A stretch of DNA of 64,000 nucleotides from Methylobacillus flagellatus KT (GCF_000013705.1 NC_007947.1:2790001-2854000), one strand, 5' to 3'. Positions 1 through 10,378 are shown, counted from the first letter of the stretch. Notes: generated by a model from the letters alone, not told the origin. Program-made: numbers and translations.

Positions 1-762
<762 letters not shown>

Positions 763-767
763 GGCAC

Positions 768-1628
768 ATGCAGCAAAAAACTGTCCATAGTCCGGAACAG
801 CCTCATGCCCACATGAGCACGCTGGACATCGAATTGCGCCTGCTGGCAGAAGCGATCTACCTGCGCTACAACTATGATTTCCGCGATTACACCGGCTCAT
901 CGCAGAAACGGCGCGTGGTACAGGCCGTCCGCGCCTTTGGCTGCAAGTCTGTCTCGGAGCTGCAGGCGCGCATCCTGCACGACGCGGACTTGTTCATGCA
1001 GCTGCTGCAATTCCTTACCATCCCGGTGAGCGAAATGTTCCGCGACCCCGGCTATTACGCTTGCCTGCGCGAGGAAGTCCTGCCTATCCTCAGGACCTAT
1101 CCTTCGCTCAAGGTCTGGGTCGCAGGATGCAGCACGGGTGAGGAAGTGTACTCCTTGGCCATCCTGCTGCGCGAGGAAGGCCTGCTGGAGCGGACCATCA
1201 TTTATGCCACGGATATCAATCCGGTTTCGCTGGACAAGGCGCGAAGAGGCGTTTTCCCGTTGGCACGCATGCAGCTGTACACCAAGAACTACCACGATTC
1301 CGGGGGAAAGCAGGCGTTTTCCGACTACTACACCGCCGCCTACAACGGCGCACTGTTTGACCGCTCTCTATGCGAAAACGTCACATTTGCCGATCACAGC
1401 CTTGCCACCGACAGCGTCTTCTCGGAAACCCACCTGATCTCCTGCCGCAATGTGCTGATTTACTTCAACCGCAAGCTGCAGGACCGCGCACTGGGGCTGT
1501 TCCACGACTCACTCTGCCATCGCGGCTTTCTCGGCCTGGGCAGCAAGGAAAGCATCGATTTTTCCGAGTACAACAAGCATTTCGAAGCCGTACAGAAACG
1601 TGAACGCATTTTCCGCAAGGTGGAGTGA
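768..1628 (+). CDS. CheR-type protein methyltransferase
   Basis: S-adenosylmethionine-dependent glutamate methyltransferase of the CheR family, about 286 residues. Visible hallmarks are FLTIPVSEMFRDPGYY near residue 80, the SAM-binding loop WVAGCSTGEEVYSLA, and the CheR signature CRNVLIYFNRKLQ near the C terminus. There is no TPR or chemotaxis module. It is followed by a CheB-type gene overlapping by one base (stop TGA shares A with the next ATG), and flanked by hybrid kinase genes, so it probably serves a stress or signalling module rather than chemotaxis itself. Start is uncertain: a GTG at 759 overlapping the upstream stop and an ATG at 813 are alternatives. Confidence 0.88.
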   Translation: MQQKTVHSPEQPHAHMSTLDIELRLLAEAIYLRYNYDFRDYTGSSQKRRVVQAVRAFGCKSVSELQARILHDADLFMQLLQFLTIPVSEMFRDPGYYACLREEVLPILRTYPSLKVWVAGCSTGEEVYSLAILLREEGLLERTIIYATDINPVSLDKARRGVFPLARMQLYTKNYHDSGGKQAFSDYYTAAYNGALFDRSLCENVTFADHSLATDSVFSETHLISCRNVLIYFNRKLQDRALGLFHDSLCHRGFLGLGSKESIDFSEYNKHFEAVQKRERIFRKVE

Positions 1629-2236
1629 TGCAGAAAGCATTCTGCCATCTCCTGCAACAGCGCATGATCCGCGCGGTCGTCATCGGCGCTTCCGCTGGCG
1701 GCGTCAACGCCATGCTGAAGCTTTTTCATCGCCTGCCGGCACGTTATCCCATGCCTATCGTGGCGCTGCTGCACATGCAGCACATGCGTGATAGCAGGCT
1801 GCCGGAGTTGTTCCAGCATCACCTGAGAATGCCAGTGAAGGAAGCCGAGGACAAGGAAGAGATTGCGCCCGGCACCTTGTATTTCGCCCCGCCCGGCTAC
1901 CATCTGGCGATTGAGCACAACCTGCAGTTCTCGCTGAGCTGCGAGGCGCCCTTGCACTTTTCGCGGCCTGCCATTGATATCCTGATGGAGTCCGCCGCAG
2001 ATGCCTATGCGGACACCTTGCTCGGGATCCTGCTCACGGGCGCGAACCCGGACGGCGCTGCCGGCTTGCGGGCCGTCAAGCAGGCGGGCGGCCTCAGCGT
2101 CGTTCAGGACCCGGATGAAGCGGAAATAGACTACATGCCGCGCGCAGCCATCAGCCTGCAACAGCCCGACCTGGTATTGCGCCTCGCAGACATCGAACAA
2201 TTATTGATCTCATTGGGAGAAACTTATGTCCACTGA
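1628..2236 (+). CDS. CheB-type methylesterase, stand-alone catalytic domain
   Basis: About 202 residues covering only the CheB methylesterase domain, with no receiver domain. The catalytic triad is readable: Ser22 in VIGASAGG, His49 in VALLHMQ, and Asp142 in LTGANPDGAAG. CheB removes methyl groups from glutamates (or deamidates glutamines) in receptors. The ATG overlaps the stop of the CheR gene, and its own end overlaps the next kinase gene by 11 bases, so the three are translationally coupled. Without a receiver domain its activity would have to be controlled by a partner, perhaps one of the neighbouring response regulators; that is inference. Confidence 0.88.
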   Translation: MQKAFCHLLQQRMIRAVVIGASAGGVNAMLKLFHRLPARYPMPIVALLHMQHMRDSRLPELFQHHLRMPVKEAEDKEEIAPGTLYFAPPGYHLAIEHNLQFSLSCEAPLHFSRPAIDILMESAADAYADTLLGILLTGANPDGAAGLRAVKQAGGLSVVQDPDEAEIDYMPRAAISLQQPDLVLRLADIEQLLISLGETYVH

Positions 2237-3443
2237 TACGGAGCTGCTGCCCAGCAAGTTGCTGATTGTGGATGACCTGGCGGAAAACCTGCAGGCGCTC
2301 TCTGCCATCATCCGTGGCGAGGACCGTGTCATTTACGAGGCAAGGTCGGGAGAGGAAGCCCTCGCATTGATGCTGGAGCACGACTTCGCCTTGGCCATCC
2401 TCGATGTGCAGATGCCGGGCATGGACGGTTTCGAATTGGCCAACTTCATGCGCGGCACGGCCAAGACGCGGGACATTCCCATCGTGTTCGTCACCGCAGC
2501 GGCGACTGAGTCCAACTTCGACTTCCGCGGCTATGCCACTGGCGCCGTCGATTTCCTTCACAAGCCCCTCGACATCGGCGCCGTCAAGAGCAAGGTCAAC
2601 GTCTTCGTCGCCCTGCACCAGCAACGCATGGAAATCCAGCGCCAGGTCGCTGCGCTGGAAGCCAGCCGGAAAAAGCAGGAATCCCTGCTTGCGGAACTGC
2701 GCCACACACAAGCGGAGCTTGAGAAATCCATCACCATCCGTGACAACTTCATCTCCATGGTGGCGCATGAACTGCGCACCCCGCTCAATACCCTGTTCTT
2801 GGACGTGCAGGTGCGCACCCTGCAGCTGGAACGCGGCAATCTCGCCGCCTTCAGCCAGCAGGAACTGCAGAAAATGACGGAACGTGACCGTCGCCAGATC
2901 AAGAACATGATCCGCCTGATCGACGACATGCTGGACCTCACGCGCATCTCCAGCGGCAAATTGTCCGTGCGGCCAGTCAGCACCAACCTAACCGAACTAC
3001 TGCAGCGCCTGGTGCACGACCTGACACCGCAGGCGCAGGCCTTGGGTTACACCCTGGAACTGGCAGCGGAAGAGCAAATCCATGGCGAATGGGATGCCTT
3101 CCGCCTGGAGCAGATCATTGCCAATCTGCTGACCAACGCCATGCGCTACGGCAGGGAAAAGCCCATCCGCATCTCGCTGAAGCGACAAGACGGTCACGCC
3201 CTGATTGCCGTCAAGGACCACGGTGTAGGCATTTCTCCTGAAGATCAGGCCCGTATCTTCCTCGCCTTCGAGCGTTGCCAGGGCAACCAGGTGAGTTCAG
3301 GATTGGGGCTGGGGCTGTATATTGCCCAGCACCTAGCAGAAGCGCACCACGGCAGGATCACCGTGCAAAGCACGCTCGGTGAAGGCTCTACCTTCACACT
3401 TCAATTACCGCTGCATGTCCAGCCGCAGGCGCTCCGAGCCTGA
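2226..3443 (+). CDS. Response regulator-histidine kinase hybrid (REC-HisKA-HATPase)
   Basis: 405 residues with an inverted hybrid order. A receiver domain comes first (LLIVDD at about 13-17, phosphoacceptor Asp60 in AILDVQMPGMDG, Lys113 in HKPLD), then a short coiled coil at about 130-170, then the HisKA dimerisation helix with phosphorylated His181 in MVAHELRTPLN. The ATPase follows with N box LLTNAMRYG, G1 box KDHGVGIS and G2 box GLGLGLYIAQ. No membrane segment or PAS domain is present, so it is cytoplasmic and probably receives phosphate from the upstream hybrid kinase. It is the last gene of the signalling operon. Confidence 0.9.
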   Translation: MSTDTELLPSKLLIVDDLAENLQALSAIIRGEDRVIYEARSGEEALALMLEHDFALAILDVQMPGMDGFELANFMRGTAKTRDIPIVFVTAAATESNFDFRGYATGAVDFLHKPLDIGAVKSKVNVFVALHQQRMEIQRQVAALEASRKKQESLLAELRHTQAELEKSITIRDNFISMVAHELRTPLNTLFLDVQVRTLQLERGNLAAFSQQELQKMTERDRRQIKNMIRLIDDMLDLTRISSGKLSVRPVSTNLTELLQRLVHDLTPQAQALGYTLELAAEEQIHGEWDAFRLEQIIANLLTNAMRYGREKPIRISLKRQDGHALIAVKDHGVGISPEDQARIFLAFERCQGNQVSSGLGLGLYIAQHLAEAHHGRITVQSTLGEGSTFTLQLPLHVQPQALRA

Positions 3444-3511
3444 GGGAACGCAAGCCGCACCGCGGGTCATGGCAAAATCCCGGCGCAATAGTACCTGCAC
3501 CGGGAAGCAGC

Positions 3512-4264
3512 CTACAGGAACATCCCGCCGGACGCCTCAATGCGCTGGCCGTTGACCCAGCCGCTTTCTTCCGACAGCAGCACCGCCACCAGGCCGCCGA
3601 TATCATCGGGCAGCCCCACGCGCCCCAATGCCGTCTGCTCGGCCACGAAACGGTTGAGGTCCGCATTGTCGCGCACCGCACCGCCACCAAAATCCGTGGC
3701 TATCGCCCCCGGCGCCACAACGTTGACGCGAATGCCGCGTGGCCCCAACTCCTTGGCAAGATATCTGGTCAGCACCTCGACCCCACCCTTCATCGCAGCA
3801 TAGGCTGCGTAACCCGGTAGCGAGAACCGCGTCAGGCCGGTGGAAATATTGAGAATATGCCCGCCGTCCCGCAGCAAGGGCAATAATGCCTGGGTGAGGA
3901 AAAACACACCCTTGAGATGAACATTGGCCAGCGCATCGAATTGTGCTTCCGTCGTCTCGGCAATCGGGCTGTGGATGCCCATCCCGGCGTTATTGACCAG
4001 GAAATCGAAATCCTGCCTGCCCCATTGCTGTAGTACCGGGCGCACCTCGGCGGCAAAAGCCGCGAAACTGCTGCTGTCGCCCACATCCAGCTGCAGGGCG
4101 GCAGCCTTTGCGCCAAGCTCACCGATCTCGGCGACCACGGCGTCTGCCTGCTCCCTGCCATTACGGTAGGTGATGATACTGTCCACACCTTTACGTGCGA
4201 GATGCAACGCCATGTTGCGTCCCAGCCCTCGGCTACCGCCGGTGATCATTGCAATCTTGCTCAT
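3512..4264 (-). CDS. SDR family NAD(P)-dependent oxidoreductase
   Basis: 250 residues, the usual length for a classical short-chain dehydrogenase. The Rossmann glycine motif TGGSRGLG is at about 8-15, the NNAG motif follows near residue 90, and the catalytic YxxxK reads YAAMK near 155. The C-terminal part PGAIATDF and a C-terminal WVNGQRIEASGG are typical of the family. Substrate cannot be told from sequence. It is transcribed away from a LysR gene across a 115-base gap holding an inverted repeat, a classic regulator-target arrangement. Confidence 0.88.
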   Translation of the reverse strand: MSKIAMITGGSRGLGRNMALHLARKGVDSIITYRNGREQADAVVAEIGELGAKAAALQLDVGDSSSFAAFAAEVRPVLQQWGRQDFDFLVNNAGMGIHSPIAETTEAQFDALANVHLKGVFFLTQALLPLLRDGGHILNISTGLTRFSLPGYAAYAAMKGGVEVLTRYLAKELGPRGIRVNVVAPGAIATDFGGGAVRDNADLNRFVAEQTALGRVGLPDDIGGLVAVLLSEESGWVNGQRIEASGGMFL

Positions 4265-4345
4265 TACATTGTCTCCTTCATGAATGATGTGGACATAGTC
4301 TATTGCGACAACAAATCGTGATAAATACCCACAAAATGATTACAC

Positions 4346-4364
4346 TGTTCACTTTAAATGAACA
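4346..4364. promoter_or_regulatory. Inverted repeat, candidate LysR operator
   Basis: In the gap between the divergent SDR and LysR genes lies TGTTCA, seven bases, then TGAACA. Two further inner pairs also match, so the 19-base element is a near-perfect palindrome. LysR regulators usually bind such dyads between themselves and a divergent target. Function is inferred from position. Confidence 0.5.
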
Positions 4365-4379
4365 AAATAGGCACTCCTC

Positions 4380-5279
4380 TTGGACAAGCTGCATGCCATG
4401 ACGGTATTTACCCGCGTTGCTGAGCTTTCGAGCTTTACTCAGGCAGCCACCAGCCTGGGATTGCCCAAGGGCAGCATTTCCATGGCAGTGCAGAAGCTGG
4501 AGGCGCATCTTGGCACCAGGTTGTTGCAGCGCACCACGCGCAAAGTCGTGCTCACGCATGACGGAGAATTGTTCTATCAGCGCTGCAAGGATTTGCTGAC
4601 CGATATGGACGAGCTCGAATCCATGTTCCTGCTCGACGAAACAGGCATTCAGGGACGCATACGTGTGGATGTGCCGCTTGCCGTCGCACGCGAAGTGCTG
4701 ATGCCGCACCTGCCTGCATTCCTACGGCAGCATCCCGGCATCAGAATCGAGCTCAGCAGCACTGACCGCAAAGTGGACCTGGTAGCGGAAGGCTTCGACT
4801 GCGTGATACGCGTCGGCAGCCTGGGTGACTCGGGACTGGTCGCACGCCAGGTCGGCCTCCACCCCATCGTCAATTGCGCAAGCCCGGCATACCTGCAACA
4901 GCACGGCACGCCGCAAACGCTGGACGAGCTGACGCGACATTTCGTAGTGCATTACACGCAAGTGCTGGGCTCTGAGGAAGCCTACTGGGAGTACGTCCAG
5001 GGAAGCGACATCATCCGCATGAAAATGCAGTCCATCATCACGGTCAACAACAGCGACGCCTATACCCAGGCATGCCTGGCAGGCCTGGGTATCATCCAGG
5101 TACCACAGGCCGCAGCCCGGCCCTATATCATGCAAGATAGGCTGGTCGAATTGCTGCCGGAATACCGCGCAGCACCGATGCCAGTCTCCATGCTGTACCC
5201 GAACCGGCGTCACCAACCTCGCCGGGTCCGTGTCTTCATGGACTGGCTGGTTGACCGCTTACAGGACTACCTGGCCTGA
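4380..5279 (+). CDS. LysR family transcriptional regulator
   Basis: 299 residues. The N-terminal winged helix-turn-helix is clear (MDKLHAMTVFTRVAELSSFT, then the recognition-helix region GSISMAVQKLEAHLG and LLQRTTRKVVLT), followed by the periplasmic-binding-protein-like effector domain. The N terminus MDKLHAM is typical of the CrgA/AaeR-like subgroup, which favours a TTG start at 4380; an in-frame ATG at 4398 is the alternative. No strong ribosome binding site is visible for either. It probably controls the divergent SDR gene. Confidence 0.85.
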   Translation: MDKLHAMTVFTRVAELSSFTQAATSLGLPKGSISMAVQKLEAHLGTRLLQRTTRKVVLTHDGELFYQRCKDLLTDMDELESMFLLDETGIQGRIRVDVPLAVAREVLMPHLPAFLRQHPGIRIELSSTDRKVDLVAEGFDCVIRVGSLGDSGLVARQVGLHPIVNCASPAYLQQHGTPQTLDELTRHFVVHYTQVLGSEEAYWEYVQGSDIIRMKMQSIITVNNSDAYTQACLAGLGIIQVPQAAARPYIMQDRLVELLPEYRAAPMPVSMLYPNRRHQPRRVRVFMDWLVDRLQDYLA

Positions 5280-5280
5280 C

Positions 5281-5571
5281 TCAATTGCTCGCCAGGCAGG
5301 AGGCAAGGTAGTTCCGCCGCGTATCACCGTCGAGGTTCATCGCCGTGGCACTGATCTGGCACTGCTTGCGGGCCTGGTGCGCCGCCTCGCTCACAGAGGA
5401 CAACACACAATTGTTGAGGTAGTGCTCACGCACCTGCCCGTTGAGATTCATGGCGGTTGCATTCACATGGCAGGCCTTCATGATCTGGAATTCGTCTTCC
5501 GCCAACGATGTGGCATTGGCAGGCAAAGCGGCCCAAAGGGACAAGGATAGGGTAGCCAGGGTTTTCATCAT
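5281..5571 (-). CDS. PsiF-repeat secreted protein (two repeats)
   Basis: 96 residues starting at MMKTLATLSLSLWAA. A cleavable signal peptide ends near ANA. The mature part holds two copies of a cysteine-bracketed repeat, C-x4-ATAMNL-x-G-x2-R-x2-YL-x2-C, matching the PsiF repeat of phosphate-starvation-inducible proteins; the function of the family is not established. Start chosen at 5571 because GGAGA lies six bases upstream; a longer frame to 5607 lacks this. A second protein of the family, with three repeats, is at 11040. It converges on the LysR gene, separated by one base. Confidence 0.75.
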   Translation of the reverse strand: MMKTLATLSLSLWAALPANATSLAEDEFQIMKACHVNATAMNLNGQVREHYLNNCVLSSVSEAAHQARKQCQISATAMNLDGDTRRNYLASCLASN

Positions 5572-5739
5572 GCTTTCTCCATAGTATCGAACTCGCATCA
5601 CCGGCAAGTCTGGCGCCCGCCTCGATGGTTCTTGCGCTCAGAAAAATCCTCCCTGGAACGATATTACGCCTTTTGCGCTTGCCCGGCAGCAATGAATTTA
5701 GTACCGTAGCCCGCATCATTCTCCCCTGGTTGAACGACA

Positions 5740-6441
5740 ATGAGCACAATGCTGGACCCCGTGACCCATCCACGTCCGGAATCACTCCCGCCCGCCTGGG
5801 TGGAGGCTATTCCTGAATTGCAGGCGCTGTACCACAGCATCAGCGCCAGCCTGGAACCAGAGCAGGATGTACGTCCGCGCCGGGGACTATGGTTCGAAGC
5901 ATTGCGCCAGGTCGAGCCAGCAGCGGCAAGGGTGGTACTGCTGGGACAGGATCCCTATCATGGTGAGGATCATGGCATCCAGCAAGCCCATGGCTTGTCA
6001 TTCTCCGTACCGGAAGGCGTCAGGCCACCGCCCTCGTTGCGCAACATGCTCAAGGAAATGCAGACGGATGTGGGCCAGACCCTGTCGAGCGGCAACCTGA
6101 TGCCGTGGGCGAAGCAAGGGGTGCTGTTACTCAACGCCTCGCTCACCACGCGCGGCGGCGTGGCAGGCGCCCATAGCAAGATATGGCAGGCATTCACGCA
6201 TGCGGTCATGCGCTATCTGGGCCAGCGCGAAGCGCCGCTGGTATTCATCCTGTGGGGAAACCATGCGCAGCAGTTTCGCCCGCTCATTGCGTCCTGGCAC
6301 CAGGTCATCAGCTCGGCACATCCTTCACCGCTATCCGCCCACCGCGGATTTTTCGGCAGCCAACCCTATTCCAGGGTCAATGCTGCGTTGCGCAAGCTTG
6401 GGCTGGGCGAGGTGCAGTGGGGAGAGCCGATAGCCCGCTGA
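5740..6441 (+). CDS. ung: Uracil-DNA glycosylase, family 1
   Basis: 233 residues. Removes uracil from DNA as the first step of base excision repair. The water-activating loop LLGQDPYHG holds catalytic Asp71, and the minor-groove intercalation loop HPSPLSAHRGFFG carries His194. The region LLLNASLTTR is the uracil-recognition strand with its Asn. These are the diagnostic family-1 motifs and the length is normal. A second ATG three codons in is also possible. It stands alone between oppositely oriented small envelope genes. Confidence 0.96.
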   Translation: MSTMLDPVTHPRPESLPPAWVEAIPELQALYHSISASLEPEQDVRPRRGLWFEALRQVEPAAARVVLLGQDPYHGEDHGIQQAHGLSFSVPEGVRPPPSLRNMLKEMQTDVGQTLSSGNLMPWAKQGVLLLNASLTTRGGVAGAHSKIWQAFTHAVMRYLGQREAPLVFILWGNHAQQFRPLIASWHQVISSAHPSPLSAHRGFFGSQPYSRVNAALRKLGLGEVQWGEPIAR

Positions 6442-6463
6442 ACTGCACTGTCCAGCCCCGGCG

Positions 6464-6973
6464 TTACCTTGCCAGCAGGTCTATCGCCGTCAGGATGACA
6501 TAGGTGGTAGGATCGTAAACCACGTTATAACCTTGGTAGTAGCCGATCACATATCCTGGCGGCGGCGGTGGCAACGTGCGCAGCACATGGACCGGTACGG
6601 GAGTGATATAGGGACGATACGCGGGCAGGACGGCGTAGCCGGCGCGGAAATCCGGCCTGCGGTCCCACCTGACCCCGCGCAGGCTGCGCTGGTATTGCGT
6701 ATACAGCCTTGCCCTGTCCTGGTCGCGGAATTGATAGTGCACGTTCTGCTGCACAATCACGGGACGCGCACCGCGATCCCAACGCCTGTCTTGCTGCCGG
6801 TACTGCCGGTCGCCATGACCACGGTCATGGCCTCTATCCCAGCGTTGCTCCTGACGCTGCCCCCGATCATGCCTGTCGTCCCGGTCCGCATAGGCGGCCG
6901 CCTGGCCGAGCATGCTGGCAATCAATACCATGCCAAGGGCTGACCAAAGCCTGTTTTTATTCACCTGTTTCAT
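6464..6973 (-). CDS. RcnB-like periplasmic protein
   Basis: 169 residues with a signal peptide ending near QAAAYA. The following segment is rich in Arg, Asp, His and Gln (repeated DRGH and RWDRG), and the C-terminal half reads PVPVHVLRTLPPPPPGYVIGYYQGYNVVYDP, whose second part fits the RcnB fold. RcnB proteins are periplasmic and affect nickel/cobalt homeostasis in E. coli, but many relatives are unstudied, so function here is tentative. AGGAGG lies just before the ATG. The three small envelope genes from here to 8000 are all on this strand. Confidence 0.65.
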   Translation of the reverse strand: MKQVNKNRLWSALGMVLIASMLGQAAAYADRDDRHDRGQRQEQRWDRGHDRGHGDRQYRQQDRRWDRGARPVIVQQNVHYQFRDQDRARLYTQYQRSLRGVRWDRRPDFRAGYAVLPAYRPYITPVPVHVLRTLPPPPPGYVIGYYQGYNVVYDPTTYVILTAIDLLAR

Positions 6974-7044
6974 ACTGTCCTCCTGATCCTGCGTTCTCGA
7001 ACGCGCTGTCTATCCCCGATACATGCAAACAACTTGAAAATGTT

Positions 7045-7581
7045 CTATTCCCGGTAATCCGGCGGTACGCCGGCCGACAACGGCTCGCCGCGATATCCCG
7101 GTGGCGGGGGCGGAGGCGGCACGCTGCGGCGCACAGGGGCCGCTTGCTCGCGGACCTGGGCCAGCCTGCCCGACACCGCCACCTTGTGCCCCTTGGCGTA
7201 CATGCATTGCGTATAGGCATTGTCGTAACGCGCTTGGGAAGCCTGGTAGGAGTCCGCCGCCATGCCGGTACCGGCCATGGTGCCGACCAGCAAACCGGAA
7301 CCCGCGCCGACGGCAGCCCCTTCATGCCCGCCGACCGCGGCGCCGAGCAAACCGCCCACCACCGTGCCCACTGCGGCACTGGTCACTGCGCTATCCTGGG
7401 CCGCGGTCTTGGCAGAGCCGCTTTGCTCCAGGCCGAACTGACGGCAAATGCTGTCGTCATAGCGGAATTGGTCGAAACTCTTGGTGCTGCCCGGCAGAGC
7501 CATGCGACTCGGGCCGTCCGGGGGCAAGGTGGCGCAGGCGCTCAACAACAGCAACGGAATCAATGCGGCAACGCGTTTCAT
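7045..7581 (-). CDS. Glycine-zipper outer membrane lipoprotein
   Basis: 178 residues. A lipoprotein signal with lipobox LSAC puts the lipid-modified Cys at position 16. A glycine-zipper stretch in the middle (AAVGTVVGGLLGAAVGG, then GAGSGLLVGTMAG) suggests membrane insertion or oligomerisation. The C terminus is a proline run (PPPPPPP) followed by a short tail. GGAGGG eight bases before the ATG at 7581 supports this start over a longer frame to 7689. Resembles uncharacterised YMGG/glycine-zipper lipoproteins. Confidence 0.75.
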   Translation of the reverse strand: MKRVAALIPLLLLSACATLPPDGPSRMALPGSTKSFDQFRYDDSICRQFGLEQSGSAKTAAQDSAVTSAAVGTVVGGLLGAAVGGHEGAAVGAGSGLLVGTMAGTGMAADSYQASQARYDNAYTQCMYAKGHKVAVSGRLAQVREQAAPVRRSVPPPPPPPGYRGEPLSAGVPPDYRE

Positions 7582-7595
7582 GATGCATCCCTCCA

Positions 7596-8000
7596 TTACC
7601 GTGCCGGCTGCGGCGCAACCTTTTGCCAGCCGGCAGGGCATTCCTTCACATAGGGATAGTAACCTTCCGGCTGCTTGCAGTAATACCAATACCCGCTATC
7701 CGCCGCCTCGGGCGCGGCGCTTTGCTGCGGAACCTGCTCGATGTAGACCGGCGGCGGCACGGGTGCCGGCGCGGGGGCGACGATCACGGGCGGGTAATAG
7801 GGATAGGTAGGCACTGCGTAGTAGGGGCGCGGATAATAGGGCCCCCAGCCGGGTCCATAGCCTGGGCCAAAATAAAACCCGATATTGGGGCCGCCATGAC
7901 GGTGCCCGCCCCGCCATGGGTCAGCCTGGGCACTGACGCTCATCAGCAAGCTGCCGGTCAGTGCAAGAAGTATCATCGACCGTTTAGAGATTGCCACCAT
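7596..8000 (-). CDS. Pro/Tyr/Gly-rich exported protein
   Basis: 134 residues. A signal peptide (MVAISKRSMILLALTGSLLM..AQA) precedes a low-complexity domain rich in Tyr, Pro and Gly (GPGYGPGWGPYYPRPYY). A conserved C-terminal block WYYCKQPEGYYPYVKECP holds two cysteines that could form a disulfide. The same C-terminal block is seen in many short proteobacterial envelope proteins of unknown function. The frame is open to 8282 but the signal peptide fixes the start near 8000, with GAGG shortly upstream. It lies 14 bases before the glycine-zipper lipoprotein gene. Confidence 0.7.
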   Translation of the reverse strand: MVAISKRSMILLALTGSLLMSVSAQADPWRGGHRHGGPNIGFYFGPGYGPGWGPYYPRPYYAVPTYPYYPPVIVAPAPAPVPPPVYIEQVPQQSAAPEAADSGYWYYCKQPEGYYPYVKECPAGWQKVAPQPAR

Positions 8001-8284
8001 ACACCTCGATTCGTCCCTTGTTTGGAAAGTAAACATAAGACTGGCAAGGCTGAGCCTAAGTTTGTAGGGCCAGTGTAAAGTTAGGTAATTCTGGGTAAAC
8101 AATCCCCTGACAGTCATATCCCAGCTAGCAGGCTCTTTTCTCAGTCGGCTGACTGGCAGACACGGCAGGCAAAAAACAACCACAGACTGAGAAAAACCGC
8201 CGGTTCCCCGTGTCATAAAATTGCAACACAGTTGCTCCATGCCACGCATTGGGCTAGAATCCACATTCGTTAACCTCTGCAACT

Positions 8285-8698
8285 GTGGTGCACATCATCC
8301 GCCTCACCGATCCAAAATTCCTTAGCTGGGACAAATTCGGCAATTTCGTCTCGCTGCTTTGCCTGATCCACTGTACCGTGCTGCCCTTGATCGCCATGAT
8401 CCTGCCGCTTTCCGTGTTCCTCGATGAGGCTGTGCACGTCTGGCTGTTCATTGCCCTGCTGCCCGCAGCCATTTTCGGCGCATGGTCGGGCTGGCGACAT
8501 CACGGCGACAGCAAGCCCAGCCTGTTGCTGGCTGCCGGGCTGGCCTTGGTCGGCATCGCGGCATTCGCGCCCATGGACACCGCCGCGGAAATTGCGCTGA
8601 CAATACCAGGGAGTTTGCTGCTGATTGCAGGACACACACTCAACCGCCGCCTCAACCTCCTTTCCCACCTGACCGCCACCACCACGGCAAACTCCTAA
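8285..8698 (+). CDS. MerC-domain membrane protein
   Basis: 137 residues with four predicted membrane helices. The first helix contains the cysteine pair of MerC in LCLIHC (CxxxC), which in MerC binds mercuric ion during uptake. No other mer gene is near, so this is one of the widespread chromosomal MerC-domain proteins whose substrate is unknown; a general metal role is only inferred. The start is a GTG at 8285 or 8288; there is no ATG before the second helix and no clear ribosome binding site. Confidence 0.75.
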   Translation: MVHIIRLTDPKFLSWDKFGNFVSLLCLIHCTVLPLIAMILPLSVFLDEAVHVWLFIALLPAAIFGAWSGWRHHGDSKPSLLLAAGLALVGIAAFAPMDTAAEIALTIPGSLLLIAGHTLNRRLNLLSHLTATTTANS

Positions 8699-8857
8699 AA
8701 AATCACCATTATTACCGGCGTTACCGGAACTTTGGCTTTGTAGGTTTCTCCATAAAGGTCTATAGTCTGGCCTGGGAGCATTCTTACCGGTCTGTATATG
8801 ATCGCGTGCTGTTTGGCTCTCGTTCCTATTCACCCTAACTCAAAAGAAGCAATCATC

Positions 8858-10369
8858 ATGAGTACAAATACCGCAGATATTGGCCTCATTGGTTTGGCAG
8901 TCATGGGGCAGAACCTGGCACTCAACATCGCAGATCATGGCTACACGATCTCCGTCTACAACCGCGACCCGGAAAAAACGCGCAAATTCATCGCCCACTG
9001 CAAGGAAAACGAGCCTTCTGCCGATAACCTCAAGGGTTTCGAGGACCTCGCCACCTTCGTATTGAGCATCAAGCGCCCCCGCAAGATCGTATTGCTGGTG
9101 AAAGCGGGCAGCGCCACCGATGTCACCATCAACGCATTGGTACCCTTCCTGGAGGAAGGCGACATCATCATCGATGGAGGCAATGCCCTGTGGACGGATA
9201 CCATCCGCCGCGAAAAGGAACTGCGCGCGAAGGGGCTTGAATTTATCGGCTCCGGCGTGTCAGGCGGCGAGACCGGCGCACGTTTCGGCCCATCTCTCAT
9301 GCCGAGTGGCACGCGCAAGGCATGGTTCCACCTGGAGCCCATCTGGCGCGACATTGCCGCCAAGGTGGACCCACGCACTGGCAAGCCTATCGAAGGCGCC
9401 GCACCGGGCAAGCCGGTACAGGGCGGTTTCTCCTGCGCAGAGTATATCGGCCCTGATGGCGCGGGCCATTATGTCAAGATGGTGCACAACGGCATCGAAT
9501 ACATCGACATGCAACTGATCTGCGAAGCCTACTGGCTCATGAAGAACCTGCTCGGCATGCGCGCGGACGAAATCGGCCAAGTATTCGAGGAGTGGAACAA
9601 GGGCGAGCTGTCGAGCTTCCTGATCGAGATCACCGGTGACATACTGCAACAGAAGGACCCTGCCGGAGACGGCTTCCTCGTGGACAAGATACTGGATGCC
9701 GCGGGCCAGAAGGGCACCGGTCAATGGACCGCCGCCAACGCGCTAGAGTTGGGCTCTCCAGCCAATGCGATTGCCGCCGCCGTCTTCGCCCGCGCACTAT
9801 CCACATTGAAGGCCGAACGCGTCGAAGCCAGCACTATCCTCAAAGGGCCCACGGTGAAGCTGGAATCCGATCGCGAACAACTGATCGAGGCGATCCGCAA
9901 CGCATTGTATTGTTCCAAGATATGCGCCTATGCACAGGGCTTCCAACTCATGGACAAGGCGCAGGTCGCCTACAACTGGAAGCTCAATTTCGGCGAGATC
10001 GCGCAGATATGGCGCGGCGGCTGCATCATCCGCGCCCGCTTCCTGCAGAAGATCACCGATGCTTACGCGCTGGATTCACGCCTCAAGAACCTGATGCTGG
10101 ACCCTTACTTCACTGAAGCGCTCGATGAAGGCCAGGCAAGCTGGCGGGAAGTGGTCACGCTAGCCGTGCGCAACGGCATCCCGGCCCAGGCGTTCTGCGC
10201 AGCGCTGTCCTATTACGACGGCTACCGCAGCGCATCGCTGCCGGCCAACCTGCTGCAGGCACAACGCGACTACTTCGGCGCCCATACCTACGAGCGCACG
10301 GATCAGCCGCGCGGTGAATTCTTCCATACCGACTGGCCAGAGCCTGGACGTCCGCAGTTCAAGGTATAA
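8858..10369 (+). CDS. gnd: 6-phosphogluconate dehydrogenase, decarboxylating
   Basis: 503 residues. Oxidatively decarboxylates 6-phosphogluconate to ribulose 5-phosphate with NAD(P)+. Seen are the dinucleotide fold [15 protein letters not shown] at the N terminus, the substrate motif [21 protein letters not shown], and the catalytic region [13 protein letters not shown] with Lys and Asn. The length and GTGQWT motif are of the long dimeric type. In methylotrophs using the RuMP cycle this enzyme closes the dissimilatory cycle that oxidises formaldehyde. The start at 8858 gives [12 protein letters not shown]; the frame is open upstream but that part does not look like protein of this family. Confidence 0.96.
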   Translation: MSTNTADIGLIGLAVMGQNLALNIADHGYTISVYNRDPEKTRKFIAHCKENEPSADNLKGFEDLATFVLSIKRPRKIVLLVKAGSATDVTINALVPFLEEGDIIIDGGNALWTDTIRREKELRAKGLEFIGSGVSGGETGARFGPSLMPSGTRKAWFHLEPIWRDIAAKVDPRTGKPIEGAAPGKPVQGGFSCAEYIGPDGAGHYVKMVHNGIEYIDMQLICEAYWLMKNLLGMRADEIGQVFEEWNKGELSSFLIEITGDILQQKDPAGDGFLVDKILDAAGQKGTGQWTAANALELGSPANAIAAAVFARALSTLKAERVEASTILKGPTVKLESDREQLIEAIRNALYCSKICAYAQGFQLMDKAQVAYNWKLNFGEIAQIWRGGCIIRARFLQKITDAYALDSRLKNLMLDPYFTEALDEGQASWREVVTLAVRNGIPAQAFCAALSYYDGYRSASLPANLLQAQRDYFGAHTYERTDQPRGEFFHTDWPEPGRPQFKV

Positions 10370-10378
10370 GCCCACCCA

